A DNA stretch of 45,618 nt from an uncultured Candidatus Pelagibacter sp. (GCA_905618905.1 CAJQTH010000020.1:1-45618), one strand, 5' to 3'. Shown: positions 1 to 11,541, counted from the stretch's first letter. Translations and numbers: made by a program. Notes: generated from the sequence alone by a model not told the origin.

Positions 1-2
1 TC

Positions 3-827
3 ATAGTAACTCTCTTTCTACTATTTAAAATTTTAGGATTAAAATTTTCCTCTTTTATTTCTAGTAAAATTACATCTTTTTTTGGGCCTTTTTTTAGATC
101 CAAAAAACTCATAAGATCAAATATACAAAAAGCACTTCCAAATATAAATAAAAGTGAAATTGAAATGATTTCGATGAGAATGTGGGAAAACTATGGAAAA
201 ATTCTTGCTGAGTACGTTTTTATAAAAGATTTTAGGGGACCAAAATTTAACAATAAAATAAAAGTCAATGGTCAAGATATTTTAGAAAAAATTAGAAAAG
301 ATAATGAGTCTGTAATATTTGTTTCTGGTCACTTTAACAACTTTGAGTTAATGGCCTTACACATCGAAAAATCCAATATTAATTTGGCTACAATTTATAG
401 GCCTCTCAATAATAAATTTCTAAATTTTATAATGGAAAGAATTAGAAAAAAATATATTTGTAAGAATCAAATAAAAAAAGGAATTTCAGGTACTAAGAAA
501 TTACTTACATTTTTTAAAAAAAAAACCTCTATAGCATTAATGATTGACCAGAGAGTTTCTCAAGGAATTAAGTCTAAATTTTTTAATGATGAATGTTTTA
601 CAACAACTATCCCTGCTCAATTTGTCAAAAAATTTAAATGCAAAGTGGTTCCTATCTATATTGAAAGAAAGCATGATACAAATTTTGAACTTACTATTCA
701 TAATCCAATCGAATATTCAAATGATGAAACAATCGAATCAATCACTTTAAGTTTAAATAATTTACTTGAAAAAATGGTTATGAAAAATCCCGATCAATGG
801 ATTTGGTCTCATAATCGTTGGAAATAA
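3..827 (+). CDS. LpxL/HtrB-type lipid A biosynthesis acyltransferase (5' truncated by window edge)
   Basis: Frame 3 is open from the window start through the listed 165..827 ORF; SGHFNNFE..., IDQR and DQWIWSHNRW C-terminus resemble the lysophospholipid acyltransferase (LpxL/HtrB) family. Confidence 0.85.
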   Translation: MVTLFLLFKILGLKFSSFISSKITSFFGPFFRSKKLIRSNIQKALPNINKSEIEMISMRMWENYGKILAEYVFIKDFRGPKFNNKIKVNGQDILEKIRKDNESVIFVSGHFNNFELMALHIEKSNINLATIYRPLNNKFLNFIMERIRKKYICKNQIKKGISGTKKLLTFFKKKTSIALMIDQRVSQGIKSKFFNDECFTTTIPAQFVKKFKCKVVPIYIERKHDTNFELTIHNPIEYSNDETIESITLSLNNLLEKMVMKNPDQWIWSHNRWK

Positions 828-839
828 GTAAACAAAGTT

Positions 840-1028
840 TTATTCATTCTCTCTTTTAACTGAGGCTTCTTTGTATGAATAATAAGGCTCTTGCAAATCA
901 ACGTTCCAGTAATTGAGAAGATTTAAGTCAATTTCTTTACCCGATATAGCACAAATTACATAGTCGCCTTCTTCAATGACTTCAAAATTATTTGGTAAAT
1001 ATTTTATTTTGGCTAATTTTTTATTCAT
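840..1028 (-). CDS. DUF2093-like small protein (start trimmed to MNKKLAKIKYLPN...)
   Basis: IKYLPNNFEVIEEGDYVICAISGKEIDLNLLNYWNVDLQEPYYSYKEA resembles the alphaproteobacterial DUF2093 family; the longer ORF start would overlap purD. Confidence 0.7.
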   Translation of the reverse strand: MNKKLAKIKYLPNNFEVIEEGDYVICAISGKEIDLNLLNYWNVDLQEPYYSYKEASVKRENE

Positions 1029-1049
1029 TTTTAGTTTATATATTAATAT

Positions 1050-2315
1050 ATGAATGTTGGTATAATTGGAAGTGGTGGAAGAGAGCATGCACTATGTAAA
1101 TCTATTAAGAAATCCTCTAAAGTAAAAAAAATATATTGTTTTCCAGGAAATGCAGGTACCTCTGAGCATGCAGAAAATATTCAAATGGATATTTCTGATT
1201 TTAATAGAATTAAAGAATTTTCTCTTTCTAACAAAATTAATCTAATTATAGTTGGGCCTGAAAAGCCATTAGTTGATGGAATAGTTGATTTTTTCAAGGA
1301 TACTAAAATAAGTATTTTTGGTCCTGATAAAATTTCATCTCAACTTGAGGGTTCAAAAATATTTACTAAAAAAATTTGTGAATCATATGAAATTCCAACT
1401 GCTAAATTTGGAGTATTTGAAAACTCTAGTGAAGCGATTGCATTTTTAGATAAGACACCGTTTCCACTTGTAATTAAGGCTGACGGACTTGCGTCTGGCA
1501 AAGGTGTTTATATTTGTGAAAATAAAGATGAGGGAAATATTGCTATAAAAGAAATTTTTAATGGAAAATTTGGTATAGCTAAAAATGTTTTAATTGAGGA
1601 ATTTCTTGTAGGGGAAGAAATGAGTTATTTTATAATTAGCGATGGTAAAGAAATTAAAAATTTTGAAACAGCCCAAGATCATAAAAGAGTCTTAGAGAAT
1701 GATAAAGGGAGCAATACAGGGGGTATGGGTGCTTATTCTCCTTCACGATTAATAAATAAAAAACTTGAACAGAAAATATTAACAAAAATAATAAAACCAA
1801 CAATTAAAGCGCTAGAAGAAATGGGTTCTAATTATAGAGGTTTTTTATATGCTGGACTAATGATAGTAAATGAAGAGCCATTTTTAATAGAATATAATGT
1901 AAGAATGGGAGATCCAGAGTGCCAAACTATTTTACCAAAATTAAAAACAGATTTATTAGAAATTATAGAGGCATGCTGTAACGGAAATTTAAAAAATTTA
2001 AAAATAGAATGGTTTGACCAAAAAAGTTTATGCGTAGTGCTTTGCGCAAAAGGTTATCCCGATGAATATAATAAAGATATATTAATTGAAAATTTAGACA
2101 AACTTAATTTAGATGAAGGTGATTTTGTTTATCACGCCGGAACTAAAAAGAATGATAATAAAATATATTCAAATGGAGGCAGAGTTATTAACTTTGTAAG
2201 CTTATCTTCTAGTTTTAAGGAGAGTAGAAGTAAAATATTTAATCATATTGATATGCTTAATTGGAGTGGTGGATTTTTTAGAAAAGATATTGGGCACAAG
2301 GTGATTAATGAATGA
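1050..2315 (+). CDS. purD: Phosphoribosylamine--glycine ligase
   Basis: MNVGIIGSGGREHAL, GPEKPLVDG, KADGLASGKGV, TGGMGAYSP, RMGDPECQ motifs. Confidence 0.96.
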   Translation: MNVGIIGSGGREHALCKSIKKSSKVKKIYCFPGNAGTSEHAENIQMDISDFNRIKEFSLSNKINLIIVGPEKPLVDGIVDFFKDTKISIFGPDKISSQLEGSKIFTKKICESYEIPTAKFGVFENSSEAIAFLDKTPFPLVIKADGLASGKGVYICENKDEGNIAIKEIFNGKFGIAKNVLIEEFLVGEEMSYFIISDGKEIKNFETAQDHKRVLENDKGSNTGGMGAYSPSRLINKKLEQKILTKIIKPTIKALEEMGSNYRGFLYAGLMIVNEEPFLIEYNVRMGDPECQTILPKLKTDLLEIIEACCNGNLKNLKIEWFDQKSLCVVLCAKGYPDEYNKDILIENLDKLNLDEGDFVYHAGTKKNDNKIYSNGGRVINFVSLSSSFKESRSKIFNHIDMLNWSGGFFRKDIGHKVINE

Positions 2316-2878
2316 GAATTATTTCAGGTGACCTCAAAGGTAAAAAAATTCTTCTCCCTTCAGACAAGTTAACAAGACCCCTTAAAGACTTAACTAAAGA
2401 ATCAATTTTTAACATAATTAACCATTCAAAGTTACTCGATGTAAAAGTTGAGAAAGCTAACGTGCTTGATTTATTTTCTGGTGTCGGTTCATTTGGTCTT
2501 GAATGTCTATCTAGAGGGGCTCTATTTGTTACATTTATAGAAAACTACAAAGAAGCATTAACTATTCTCAAAAAAAATATAAGCAATATGAACCAACAAA
2601 ATTTCTCACAAATCATAGAAGGGGATATTTTCTTAGAAAATACAGTTAAATTATTGAATAGTAGATTTGATATTATTTTTATGGATCCTCCCTATAAAGA
2701 AAAAAAAGTATTAAATATCTTAAATACAATCATTAAATTAAATTTATTAAAAGAAAATGGTGTTATAATAATCCATAGACACAGAAAAGAAGAAGATATA
2801 TTTCCTGAAAAATTTAAAACAATAATAAAAAAAAATTATGGAATTTCAAAAATTATTTTTGGCAATAATTTAGCTTAA
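2312..2878 (+). CDS. rsmD: 16S rRNA (guanine966-N2)-methyltransferase RsmD
   Basis: MRIISGDLKGKKI, RPL.D.TKESIFNI, VLDLFSGVGSFGLECLSRGA, FMDPPY. Confidence 0.93.
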   Translation: MRIISGDLKGKKILLPSDKLTRPLKDLTKESIFNIINHSKLLDVKVEKANVLDLFSGVGSFGLECLSRGALFVTFIENYKEALTILKKNISNMNQQNFSQIIEGDIFLENTVKLLNSRFDIIFMDPPYKEKKVLNILNTIIKLNLLKENGVIIIHRHRKEEDIFPEKFKTIIKKNYGISKIIFGNNLA

Positions 2879-4036
2879 TATTTTTTTTGTTTCTTTCTTA
2901 ATCAATTCAACTGAAGGCTGGTCAAAAGGATTAACATTTAAAGCTCTTCCTAATAAAATAGTTTCCAAGATAAAAAAACAGAAGAGTTCACCTAGTGATT
3001 TTTCATCTCGCTTTAAAACACTAAAGCTTCTAAAGGGAATTTTTTTTGATATAAAAACTTTTTCAGTAGCAAGCATTTGGGATTGTTTAATTTTTTGTAT
3101 TGATTGATTTTTTAAATATTTATGACTTGATGAAATATTATTATTTTGCATTTTTATGTCTCTATTATCTAGAGTGTTAAAGAATGTATAAAAACTTTTC
3201 TTTGGACCATCTAAATAGAGTTGCATCAAACTGTGATTGTCTTTTGGCATTGATGATATAAATGGCAGAAGTCCTTTTGATTTTTTACCTAGACTTTCAG
3301 CTATCAACTGTTGATACCATTTAAATAAGTTTTCTGATTGCTCATCATAGTTCAAAATTATAGATGCAAGCTTACCACTATTAATAAAATTTAAAGTTAC
3401 CGCTACATTATCCACAAGATTATTTACAAAATTTTTATTTTTAATAAGGTTATTAAATTGTTTAAATTTATTTTCATTTAAATTCATCAATTCTGCAGGC
3501 AGCATTCCTACTTCAGATAATACAGAATATCTTCCACCTACATAATTCTTGTGTTCAAAAATTTCAGCTTTAAGTTGACTGGCTAGATTAGTTAGATAAC
3601 TCTCTTTATTTTCTGTAATTATAATATTTTGGTCTTTTTTTTTAATTAATGTATTTGAATTTACTATTGTTTCTAGAGTGTTTCCAGATTTAGATATAAT
3701 CAAATTTAAATTAATATTTTTATTTTGAAAATAATCTTCACTATTATTTAAATTATTTACAAACTTAAAATTTTTTTTAATTTTTTTTTTTAAAAAATCA
3801 TGAATTGCTTCTGATCCAAGTGCAGATCCTCCCATAGCAATTATTCTTATATTGAAAAATTTCCTATATTTGAAAATTATTTTTTTAGAGTAGCTGTATT
3901 TATAATTTGGTTTTAGTGTTTCAAATAATAAAGGTTGGTCTTTTAATAAATTTTCAAAAAGTTTTTTAACTTTTTTAACTTTTTTAAAATTTTTAAAATT
4001 TTTAAAATTTTTAAAATTAATATTCTTAGTGAGCAT
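2870..4036 (-). CDS. pgi: Glucose-6-phosphate isomerase
   Basis: AMGGSALGSEAI, ISKSGNTLETI, GGRYSVLSEVGMLPAEL, NPFDQPSVELIK. Confidence 0.85.
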   Translation of the reverse strand: MLTKNINFKNFKNFKNFKKVKKVKKLFENLLKDQPLLFETLKPNYKYSYSKKIIFKYRKFFNIRIIAMGGSALGSEAIHDFLKKKIKKNFKFVNNLNNSEDYFQNKNINLNLIISKSGNTLETIVNSNTLIKKKDQNIIITENKESYLTNLASQLKAEIFEHKNYVGGRYSVLSEVGMLPAELMNLNENKFKQFNNLIKNKNFVNNLVDNVAVTLNFINSGKLASIILNYDEQSENLFKWYQQLIAESLGKKSKGLLPFISSMPKDNHSLMQLYLDGPKKSFYTFFNTLDNRDIKMQNNNISSSHKYLKNQSIQKIKQSQMLATEKVFISKKIPFRSFSVLKRDEKSLGELFCFFILETILLGRALNVNPFDQPSVELIKKETKKILS

Positions 4037-4365
4037 TAATTGTTTTTAATATTTTTTAATACGAAATCCTCTGCTTTTTTATTTGTTGTAATTGTATCAC
4101 TAGCAGTTTCATTTTTAATGTTTAGCATTTTTTCGATATCAGTCTCTTGCTCTGACAGTATAATATTTTCATCGTCATCTTTATCTTTATCTTTTGGTTG
4201 AGGTAACTCTAAAAATTGAGGGGGTAAAACTAGTGGACTTTTTTTTTGCACTAAAAATTCATCACTATTGTCAGATTTATTTCCACTAAGCCCATCTTTA
4301 ATTGACTGACAAGAAAGTCCTGTTAACGCTATTACTAAAATTAAAATTATATTATTTATTTTCAT
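4036..4365 (-). CDS. DUF3035-like lipoprotein
   Basis: Lipobox-like LTGLSC and SDEFLVQKKSPLVLPPQFLELPQP resemble DUF3035 proteins, here next to lspA. Confidence 0.7.
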   Translation of the reverse strand: MKINNIILILVIALTGLSCQSIKDGLSGNKSDNSDEFLVQKKSPLVLPPQFLELPQPKDKDKDDDENIILSEQETDIEKMLNIKNETASDTITTNKKAEDFVLKNIKNN

Positions 4366-4852
4366 TTACTAAATATTTATCAAAAATTAATTCCACCAAA
4401 ATAAGGCAAATCACTCCAAAAGAAATGAAAATATCTGCTACATTAAAGATAAACCAGTGAAAATTATTTACATGTAAATCAATGAAATCTGGTACAGCAG
4501 TATAATACAACCTGTCAAATAAGTTGCCTATAGCGCCAGCAAAAATAAAAGAGAGAAAATAAACCCTTATATCCTTTGTTTTTATAATCATGAACAAAAC
4601 AGCCAAGGAAATCATCGCAATAATTCCTGTAATTAAATTGTATACTTCCTTTTGCTCAAAATTCAGTAATCCAAATGCAATTCCCTTATTCCAAACTAAA
4701 TATATGTTTAAAAATGATGTTACAAAAATATCAACATGATTGTGTATTTCCACTAAACTTAATACGTATAACTTTGTAAGTCTATCCAGTAAAACAATAG
4801 CAACAATTACTAAGCTACAGAAAATTATTTTTTTTTTTTCCTTAATTTGCAT
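4352..4852 (-). CDS. lspA: Lipoprotein signal peptidase (signal peptidase II)
   Basis: LDRLTK, WNKGIAFG, AGAIGNLFDRL, VPDFIDL, FNVADIFIS motifs. Confidence 0.95.
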   Translation of the reverse strand: MQIKEKKKIIFCSLVIVAIVLLDRLTKLYVLSLVEIHNHVDIFVTSFLNIYLVWNKGIAFGLLNFEQKEVYNLITGIIAMISLAVLFMIIKTKDIRVYFLSFIFAGAIGNLFDRLYYTAVPDFIDLHVNNFHWFIFNVADIFISFGVICLILVELIFDKYLVNENK

Positions 4853-4858
4853 TACTTT

Positions 4859-7576
4859 CTAATTTGGATGTCTTGCACATCCATCTTTGTTAATTTTCCA
4901 ACAAACAGGGCATTTTTCTCCCTCGGCTTTTTTTGTTTGTGCTGAAGTTTCATTGCTCGTAGTTTCAATAATTTCTGCTGCAGATGTTATGCAAAGCTCA
5001 GCCATATCAATATTTTTTATTAATTCTATTAAATTTTTATTTAAACTTATTATAAGATTTGCTTCTAGACTTGAGCCTATTTCTTTACTTGCTCTTTTTA
5101 CTTCGATACTAACATTGCAAATATCTCTTATCTTTTTTAACTCTTTCCATTTTTTATTTAATTGTTCATTTTGAAATGATTTTGGAAATTCCATAAATTC
5201 TTCTAAATGAATACTTTTATTATTTTTATTTATTAAAGTAAAAATTTCCTCTGTTGTAAATGACAATATTGGTGCAAACCATTTGATAAGAGATTCAAGA
5301 ATTATATTTAAGACAACAATACAATTTTTTCTTCTCTCTGCGCTTTTACTATCACAGTATAAAGCATCTTTTCTAATATCAAAATAAAACGCAGATAGGT
5401 CTACGGTGCAAAAGTTTAACAGTTCCTTATAAAGATTATGAAAATCATATAATTTAAAATAGTTTTTAAAATTTTTATTTAATTCAAAAACTCTATGAAG
5501 CATATATTGCTCTAACTCTGGTAATTGATTTAAATCCAGCTTTTTTGTATCTACTTTTTTAAAATCATCATTTAAATTTCCTAGTAAATATCTAAATGTA
5601 TTTCTAATTTTTCTATAAGAGTCCGCATGTTGTTCTAAAATAGAATAATCAATTCTTAAATCCTCAGCATAATTAGATGATGCAACCCATATTCTTAAAA
5701 TATCTGCACCATATTTTTTTAAAATATCCTCAGGTGCAATTACATTTCCTAAAGATTTAGACATTTTAAGTCCTTTTCCATCTACAACAAACCCATGTGA
5801 TAATATTGATTCGTAAGGCGCTCTACCTCTAGTTCCACAAGATTCTAACAGTGACGAATGAAACCAACCTCTATGCTGATCAGAGCCTTCTAAATACATT
5901 GATGCTGGCCATTGAAGATCTTCTCTTTTTTCCAAAACAAATGCATGTGTGCACCCACTATCAAACCAAACTTCAACAATATCACTTATTTTTTCATAAT
6001 CTTCTGCTTTATATTTGTCCCCTAAAAATCTTTGAGGATTATCAGAAAACCAACAATCAGAACCTTCTTTTTCATAAATGCTCGCAATATTTTCATTTAC
6101 ATTATCATCTACTAAAATTTCTTTAGTAGATTTATGAACAAATATTGGAAGTGGAACACCCCAAACCCTTTGTCTTGAAACACACCAATCTGGCCTTGTT
6201 TCAATCATTGCTTTGATTCTTTCTCTACCTTTGTCTGGATAAAATGTAGTGTCATCAAGAGCTTTTAACGCTTTTTTTCTCAAACCATGACTTTCCATTG
6301 AAATAAACCATTGCGGAGTTGCTCTATGAACAAGAGGTGCTTTTGATCTCCATGAATGCGGATATGAATGAACTAGCTCTCCATTAGATAATAACTTTTT
6401 TTGTTCTTTTAATTTTTCAATAATAATTGGATTAGCTTTAAAAATATGAGTTCCCTCAAATAAAGGAAGATTTTTAGTGTATTTACCATCACCATCTACA
6501 GTCTCTATAGCTTTTATCCCATGCTTTAAACAAAGATTAAAATCATCAGGACCATGACTAGGTGCACAATGAACAATACCTGTTCCCTGTTCTGTTGTAA
6601 CAAATCTTGCTTCAAGCATTGGAATATCATAATCATAACCAAGCTCTAAAAAGGGATGACTACAAATTGTATCTTTAAAATCTTTACCCTTAAATTTTTT
6701 TATTTCTTTGTAACTTTTGATTTCGCAATCTTTGATAACAGACTCTAGTAGAGCTTCTGCTACTACTATTCTTTTATTCTTAAAATCTCCTTCATCATTT
6801 AATTCAATTATTAAATAATCTAAAGCCTCATTATAAGCTAATGCTTTATTTGCAGGTATAGTCCATGGAGTAGTTGTCCATATAATAACTTCTGTATTTT
6901 CTAATTCTTTTATATCTGTTTTTTTAACTGGGAAGGCTGTATAAATTGTATCTGATTTATGATCTTGGTACTCAACTTCAGCATCTGCTAAAGCTGTTTT
7001 TTCTACGGTTGACCAAAGAACAGGTTTAAAACCTCTATAAAGACTTCCTTCTTTTAAAAATTTTCCTAACTCTCTAACGATTTGGGCTTCTGCTTCAAAG
7101 CTCATTGTTGCATAATGATTATCCCAATCTCCAACAACACCTAATCTTTTAAATTGTGTTTTATGAACTTCAATCCATTTTTGAGCAAACTCTCTGCACT
7201 CTTTTCTAAATTCTGTTATTGGAACTTCATTTTTATTTTTTTTATTTTTTTTATATTGCTCTTCGATTTTCCACTCAATGGGTAGACCGTGACAATCCCA
7301 TCCTGGAACATATACAGAATCTTTACCATCCATCTGATGGAATTTTACTATTATGTCTTTCAAAATCTTATTCAAGGCTGTACCCATATGAATATTTCCA
7401 TTCGCATATGGTGGACCATCATGAAGTATAAACTTCTCTTTACCTTTATTAGATTTTCTCAGCTCTTTATAAAGATCAATTTTTTTCCAATATTCTAAAA
7501 TTTCAGGTTCTTTATTCTGTAAATTTGCCTTCATGGAGAAAGCTGTTTTAGGTAAATTTATATTTTCTTTACTCAT
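4859..7576 (-). CDS. ileS: Isoleucyl-tRNA synthetase
   Basis: HDGPPYANGNIHMG, PGWDCHGLPIE, GSDQHRGWFHSS, KMSKSLGN, C-terminal CPVCWK...CARHP zinc motif; start trimmed to MSKENINLP. Confidence 0.97.
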   Translation of the reverse strand: MSKENINLPKTAFSMKANLQNKEPEILEYWKKIDLYKELRKSNKGKEKFILHDGPPYANGNIHMGTALNKILKDIIVKFHQMDGKDSVYVPGWDCHGLPIEWKIEEQYKKNKKNKNEVPITEFRKECREFAQKWIEVHKTQFKRLGVVGDWDNHYATMSFEAEAQIVRELGKFLKEGSLYRGFKPVLWSTVEKTALADAEVEYQDHKSDTIYTAFPVKKTDIKELENTEVIIWTTTPWTIPANKALAYNEALDYLIIELNDEGDFKNKRIVVAEALLESVIKDCEIKSYKEIKKFKGKDFKDTICSHPFLELGYDYDIPMLEARFVTTEQGTGIVHCAPSHGPDDFNLCLKHGIKAIETVDGDGKYTKNLPLFEGTHIFKANPIIIEKLKEQKKLLSNGELVHSYPHSWRSKAPLVHRATPQWFISMESHGLRKKALKALDDTTFYPDKGRERIKAMIETRPDWCVSRQRVWGVPLPIFVHKSTKEILVDDNVNENIASIYEKEGSDCWFSDNPQRFLGDKYKAEDYEKISDIVEVWFDSGCTHAFVLEKREDLQWPASMYLEGSDQHRGWFHSSLLESCGTRGRAPYESILSHGFVVDGKGLKMSKSLGNVIAPEDILKKYGADILRIWVASSNYAEDLRIDYSILEQHADSYRKIRNTFRYLLGNLNDDFKKVDTKKLDLNQLPELEQYMLHRVFELNKNFKNYFKLYDFHNLYKELLNFCTVDLSAFYFDIRKDALYCDSKSAERRKNCIVVLNIILESLIKWFAPILSFTTEEIFTLINKNNKSIHLEEFMEFPKSFQNEQLNKKWKELKKIRDICNVSIEVKRASKEIGSSLEANLIISLNKNLIELIKNIDMAELCITSAAEIIETTSNETSAQTKKAEGEKCPVCWKINKDGCARHPN

Positions 7577-7577
7577 A

Positions 7578-8495
7578 TTAACTTTTTTTAGCAACTTTTA
7601 AGTCACTTTGAATTTGTTTTTTTAATTGATCAACGTTTTTGAATTTTTTTTCTTTTCTTATAAACTTTATGAACTCTACTGATAAATACTTATTATAAAG
7701 ATTTCCAGAAAAATTAAAAATATACACTTCTAATAAAATTTTTTTTTGATTAAAAGTTGGTCTATAACCAAGATTAGCAATCGCTTTTAGTGATTTATTG
7801 GAGTTTTTTTGTTTTACTTTAACAGCATAAACACCAGGCATCGCAATCACATAATCCTTAATATCAATATTACAGGTTGGAAAACCAATTTTTTTCCCTT
7901 GCTGCCTTCCCTTTTGAACAATTCCTTCAATTGACCAATTTCGACTTAATAACTTATTGGTTTTTTTTAATTGTCCTTTTTCTAGAAGAGAGCGAATATA
8001 TGTTGAGGAGATAACTTTTTTATTTAAGATTAGTGGCTGCGGTTTTACTATTTTGTAATGATATTTTTTTTCATTTTTTATTAATTGTCTAACATCTCCC
8101 TCTCTTTTATTGCCGAATCTAAAATTATTACTAACAAATATATATTGGGCTTCTAATTTTTTTGATAAAATTTCTTTAATAAAAAAATCAGACTTAATTG
8201 CAGAAAATTTTTTATCAAATTTTTTAGTGATTATAAAGTCAACGCCTAAATCATCTAAAATTATATTTTTCTGTTTTACATTTGAAATTCTAAAGTTTTT
8301 AAAGTTTTTATTAAAAAACATTTTAGGCATTGGCTCAAAAGTTAAAACACCAATCTTTAAATTAAATTTTTTTTTATAAGTATTTGCTAACCTAAATAAT
8401 CTTTGATGACCTAAATGAACTCCATCAAAATTTCCAATCAAGATAATTGATTTTTTATGATTTTTTGAAATATTAAAGTCTTTATACAGCTTCAT
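7578..8495 (-). CDS. ribF: Bifunctional riboflavin kinase / FAD synthetase
   Basis: GNFDGVHLGHQ, STYIRSLLEKG, GIVQKGRQQGKKIGFPTCNI motifs. Confidence 0.95.
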   Translation of the reverse strand: MKLYKDFNISKNHKKSIILIGNFDGVHLGHQRLFRLANTYKKKFNLKIGVLTFEPMPKMFFNKNFKNFRISNVKQKNIILDDLGVDFIITKKFDKKFSAIKSDFFIKEILSKKLEAQYIFVSNNFRFGNKREGDVRQLIKNEKKYHYKIVKPQPLILNKKVISSTYIRSLLEKGQLKKTNKLLSRNWSIEGIVQKGRQQGKKIGFPTCNIDIKDYVIAMPGVYAVKVKQKNSNKSLKAIANLGYRPTFNQKKILLEVYIFNFSGNLYNKYLSVEFIKFIRKEKKFKNVDQLKKQIQSDLKVAKKS

Positions 8496-8498
8496 ATT

Positions 8499-9317
8499 CT
8501 ACCACTTTAATTCTGCTTGAATAAAGTTTACAACAACTTCATATTTCTTTGAAATTACATCTATACCTTCTTTTTTAATTTCATCTCTATGAATACCATT
8601 TGATATAATTAAAGAATTATAATTTAAAAGATTGGCTCCTTTAATATCTGTATTTAAATTATCACCAATAGACAAAACTCTTTTCCCCTTGTTGTTAATT
8701 GCTTGATTATAAACCTCAGGAAATGGTTTTCCAAAATAAATGACCTCTCCCTCCATTTTTTCAAAAACAAGAGCTACAGACCCTGCACACAATTCTCTTT
8801 TTTCACCTCTATCAACAATTAAATCTGGGTTAGTGCATATCATTTTCTTATTAATATGATCTTTGAATAATTCTTTGTAATAATTTAAATCTTCCCCTTG
8901 TTCTTCAAATAAACCTGTGCAGAGTAAATATGAACTTTCTTTAATGTCATTAGTCTTATTTTTTTTTAAATCTAAAAATAAATCAAAATCTCTTGGTGGC
9001 CCTATGTGATAAAATTTTTCTTCCAGAGAATTTTTTCTTAAGTAATTCAGCGCTGCTTCTCCTGAGGAATAAACTTTTTTCCTAATTTCTTTATTCATTC
9101 CCATTTTTTCTAAAAAATTATTTACTACTTTATTAGGTCTTGGCGCATTAGTTAATAGAACGTAGTCTTTGTTTGCTTTGGCGATTTCTTCTAAAACTTC
9201 AATTGCGTTTTTATGAAGAGTTATCCCATTATGAACAACACCCCATAAATCGATATAAAAAATATCATAATCCTCTACAATCGATCTTAATCCACCGTTA
9301 TCTAAATTCTTAGTCAT
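8499..9317 (-). CDS. HAD-superfamily hydrolase, NagD-like class IIA
   Basis: DIFYIDLWGVVHNG, LLTNAPRP, GKPFPEVY, SIGDNLNTDIKGAN. Confidence 0.88.
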   Translation of the reverse strand: MTKNLDNGGLRSIVEDYDIFYIDLWGVVHNGITLHKNAIEVLEEIAKANKDYVLLTNAPRPNKVVNNFLEKMGMNKEIRKKVYSSGEAALNYLRKNSLEEKFYHIGPPRDFDLFLDLKKNKTNDIKESSYLLCTGLFEEQGEDLNYYKELFKDHINKKMICTNPDLIVDRGEKRELCAGSVALVFEKMEGEVIYFGKPFPEVYNQAINNKGKRVLSIGDNLNTDIKGANLLNYNSLIISNGIHRDEIKKEGIDVISKKYEVVVNFIQAELKW

Positions 9318-9387
9318 TATGGGAGGTATAACTTATAAAAAACACAATTTCTCTCGTTTTTTACCTTACATATTTTTTTTAACATCT

Positions 9388-9415
9388 CTTGAAATAGCTA
9401 GCCTAATAGCTATAT
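9388..9415 (+). promoter_or_regulatory. Putative RpoH-type heat-shock promoter of groESL
   Basis: CTTGAAA (9388-9394), then CTATAT at 9410 with an 18-nt gap after CTTG, close to the alphaproteobacterial RpoH pattern CTTG-N17/18-CYTATNT. Confidence 0.6.
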
Positions 9416-9440
9416 GAGTCGCATAATAAAAGGAGAATTT

Positions 9441-9731
9441 ATGAAATTTAAACCGTTACACGATAGAGTTTTAATAGAAGTTTTAAACAGTAGTGAAAAA
9501 ACTGCTGGAGGAATAATTATCCCTGATACAGCCCAAGAAAAACCTCAAGAAGGTAAAGTAATTGCTGTTGGTGGTGGAGCAAAAACTGAAGATGGAAAAC
9601 TAATTCCAATGGATGTGAAAGTTGGAGATAAAGTTCTTTTTGGCAAATGGTCGGGAACTGAAATCAAAATAGACAGCAAAGAATACAGCATAATGAAAGA
9701 GTCTGACATTATGGGTATTTCGAGCAAATAA
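9441..9731 (+). CDS. groES: Co-chaperonin GroES
   Basis: [37 protein letters not shown]. Start at 9441 has AGGAG just upstream; the 9414 start falls in the putative promoter. Confidence 0.97.
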   Translation: MKFKPLHDRVLIEVLNSSEKTAGGIIIPDTAQEKPQEGKVIAVGGGAKTEDGKLIPMDVKVGDKVLFGKWSGTEIKIDSKEYSIMKESDIMGISSK

Positions 9732-9736
9732 TTTAA

Positions 9737-11422
<1,686 letters not shown>

Positions 11423-11450
11423 TCCCGACTATCTAGACTTAAAAATTATA

Positions 11451-11489
11451 AAAACCCCCGCTGTTAAACACTTCGGGGGTTTTTTTTAT
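11451..11489 (+). terminator. Rho-independent terminator after groEL
   Basis: AAAACCCCCG-CTGTTAAACACTT-CGGGGGTTTT followed by a T run. Confidence 0.92.
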
Positions 11490-11497
11490 CTCGGTTA

Positions 11498-11541
11498 CAA
11501 TGTAGTAACAATGTAAATTCAATGTAAATTCAATGTAGTGA
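11498..11541. repeat. Four tandem 11-bp units: CAATGTAGTAA CAATGTAAATT CAATGTAAATT CAATGTAGTGA
   Basis: Read directly from sequence; units at 11498, 11509, 11520, 11531. Confidence 0.95.

Noticed and set aside
544-750. 68-aa + strand ORF
   Set aside because: Out-of-frame overlap with the LpxL-type gene.
4887-7498. Several + strand ORFs (4887..5174, 5851..6126, 7219..7431, 7289..7498)
   Set aside because: Antisense to ileS, no independent coding signal.
11451-11489. Hairpin after groEL considered as part of the repeat system
   Set aside because: It is an ordinary GC-rich stem with T tract, a rho-independent terminator.
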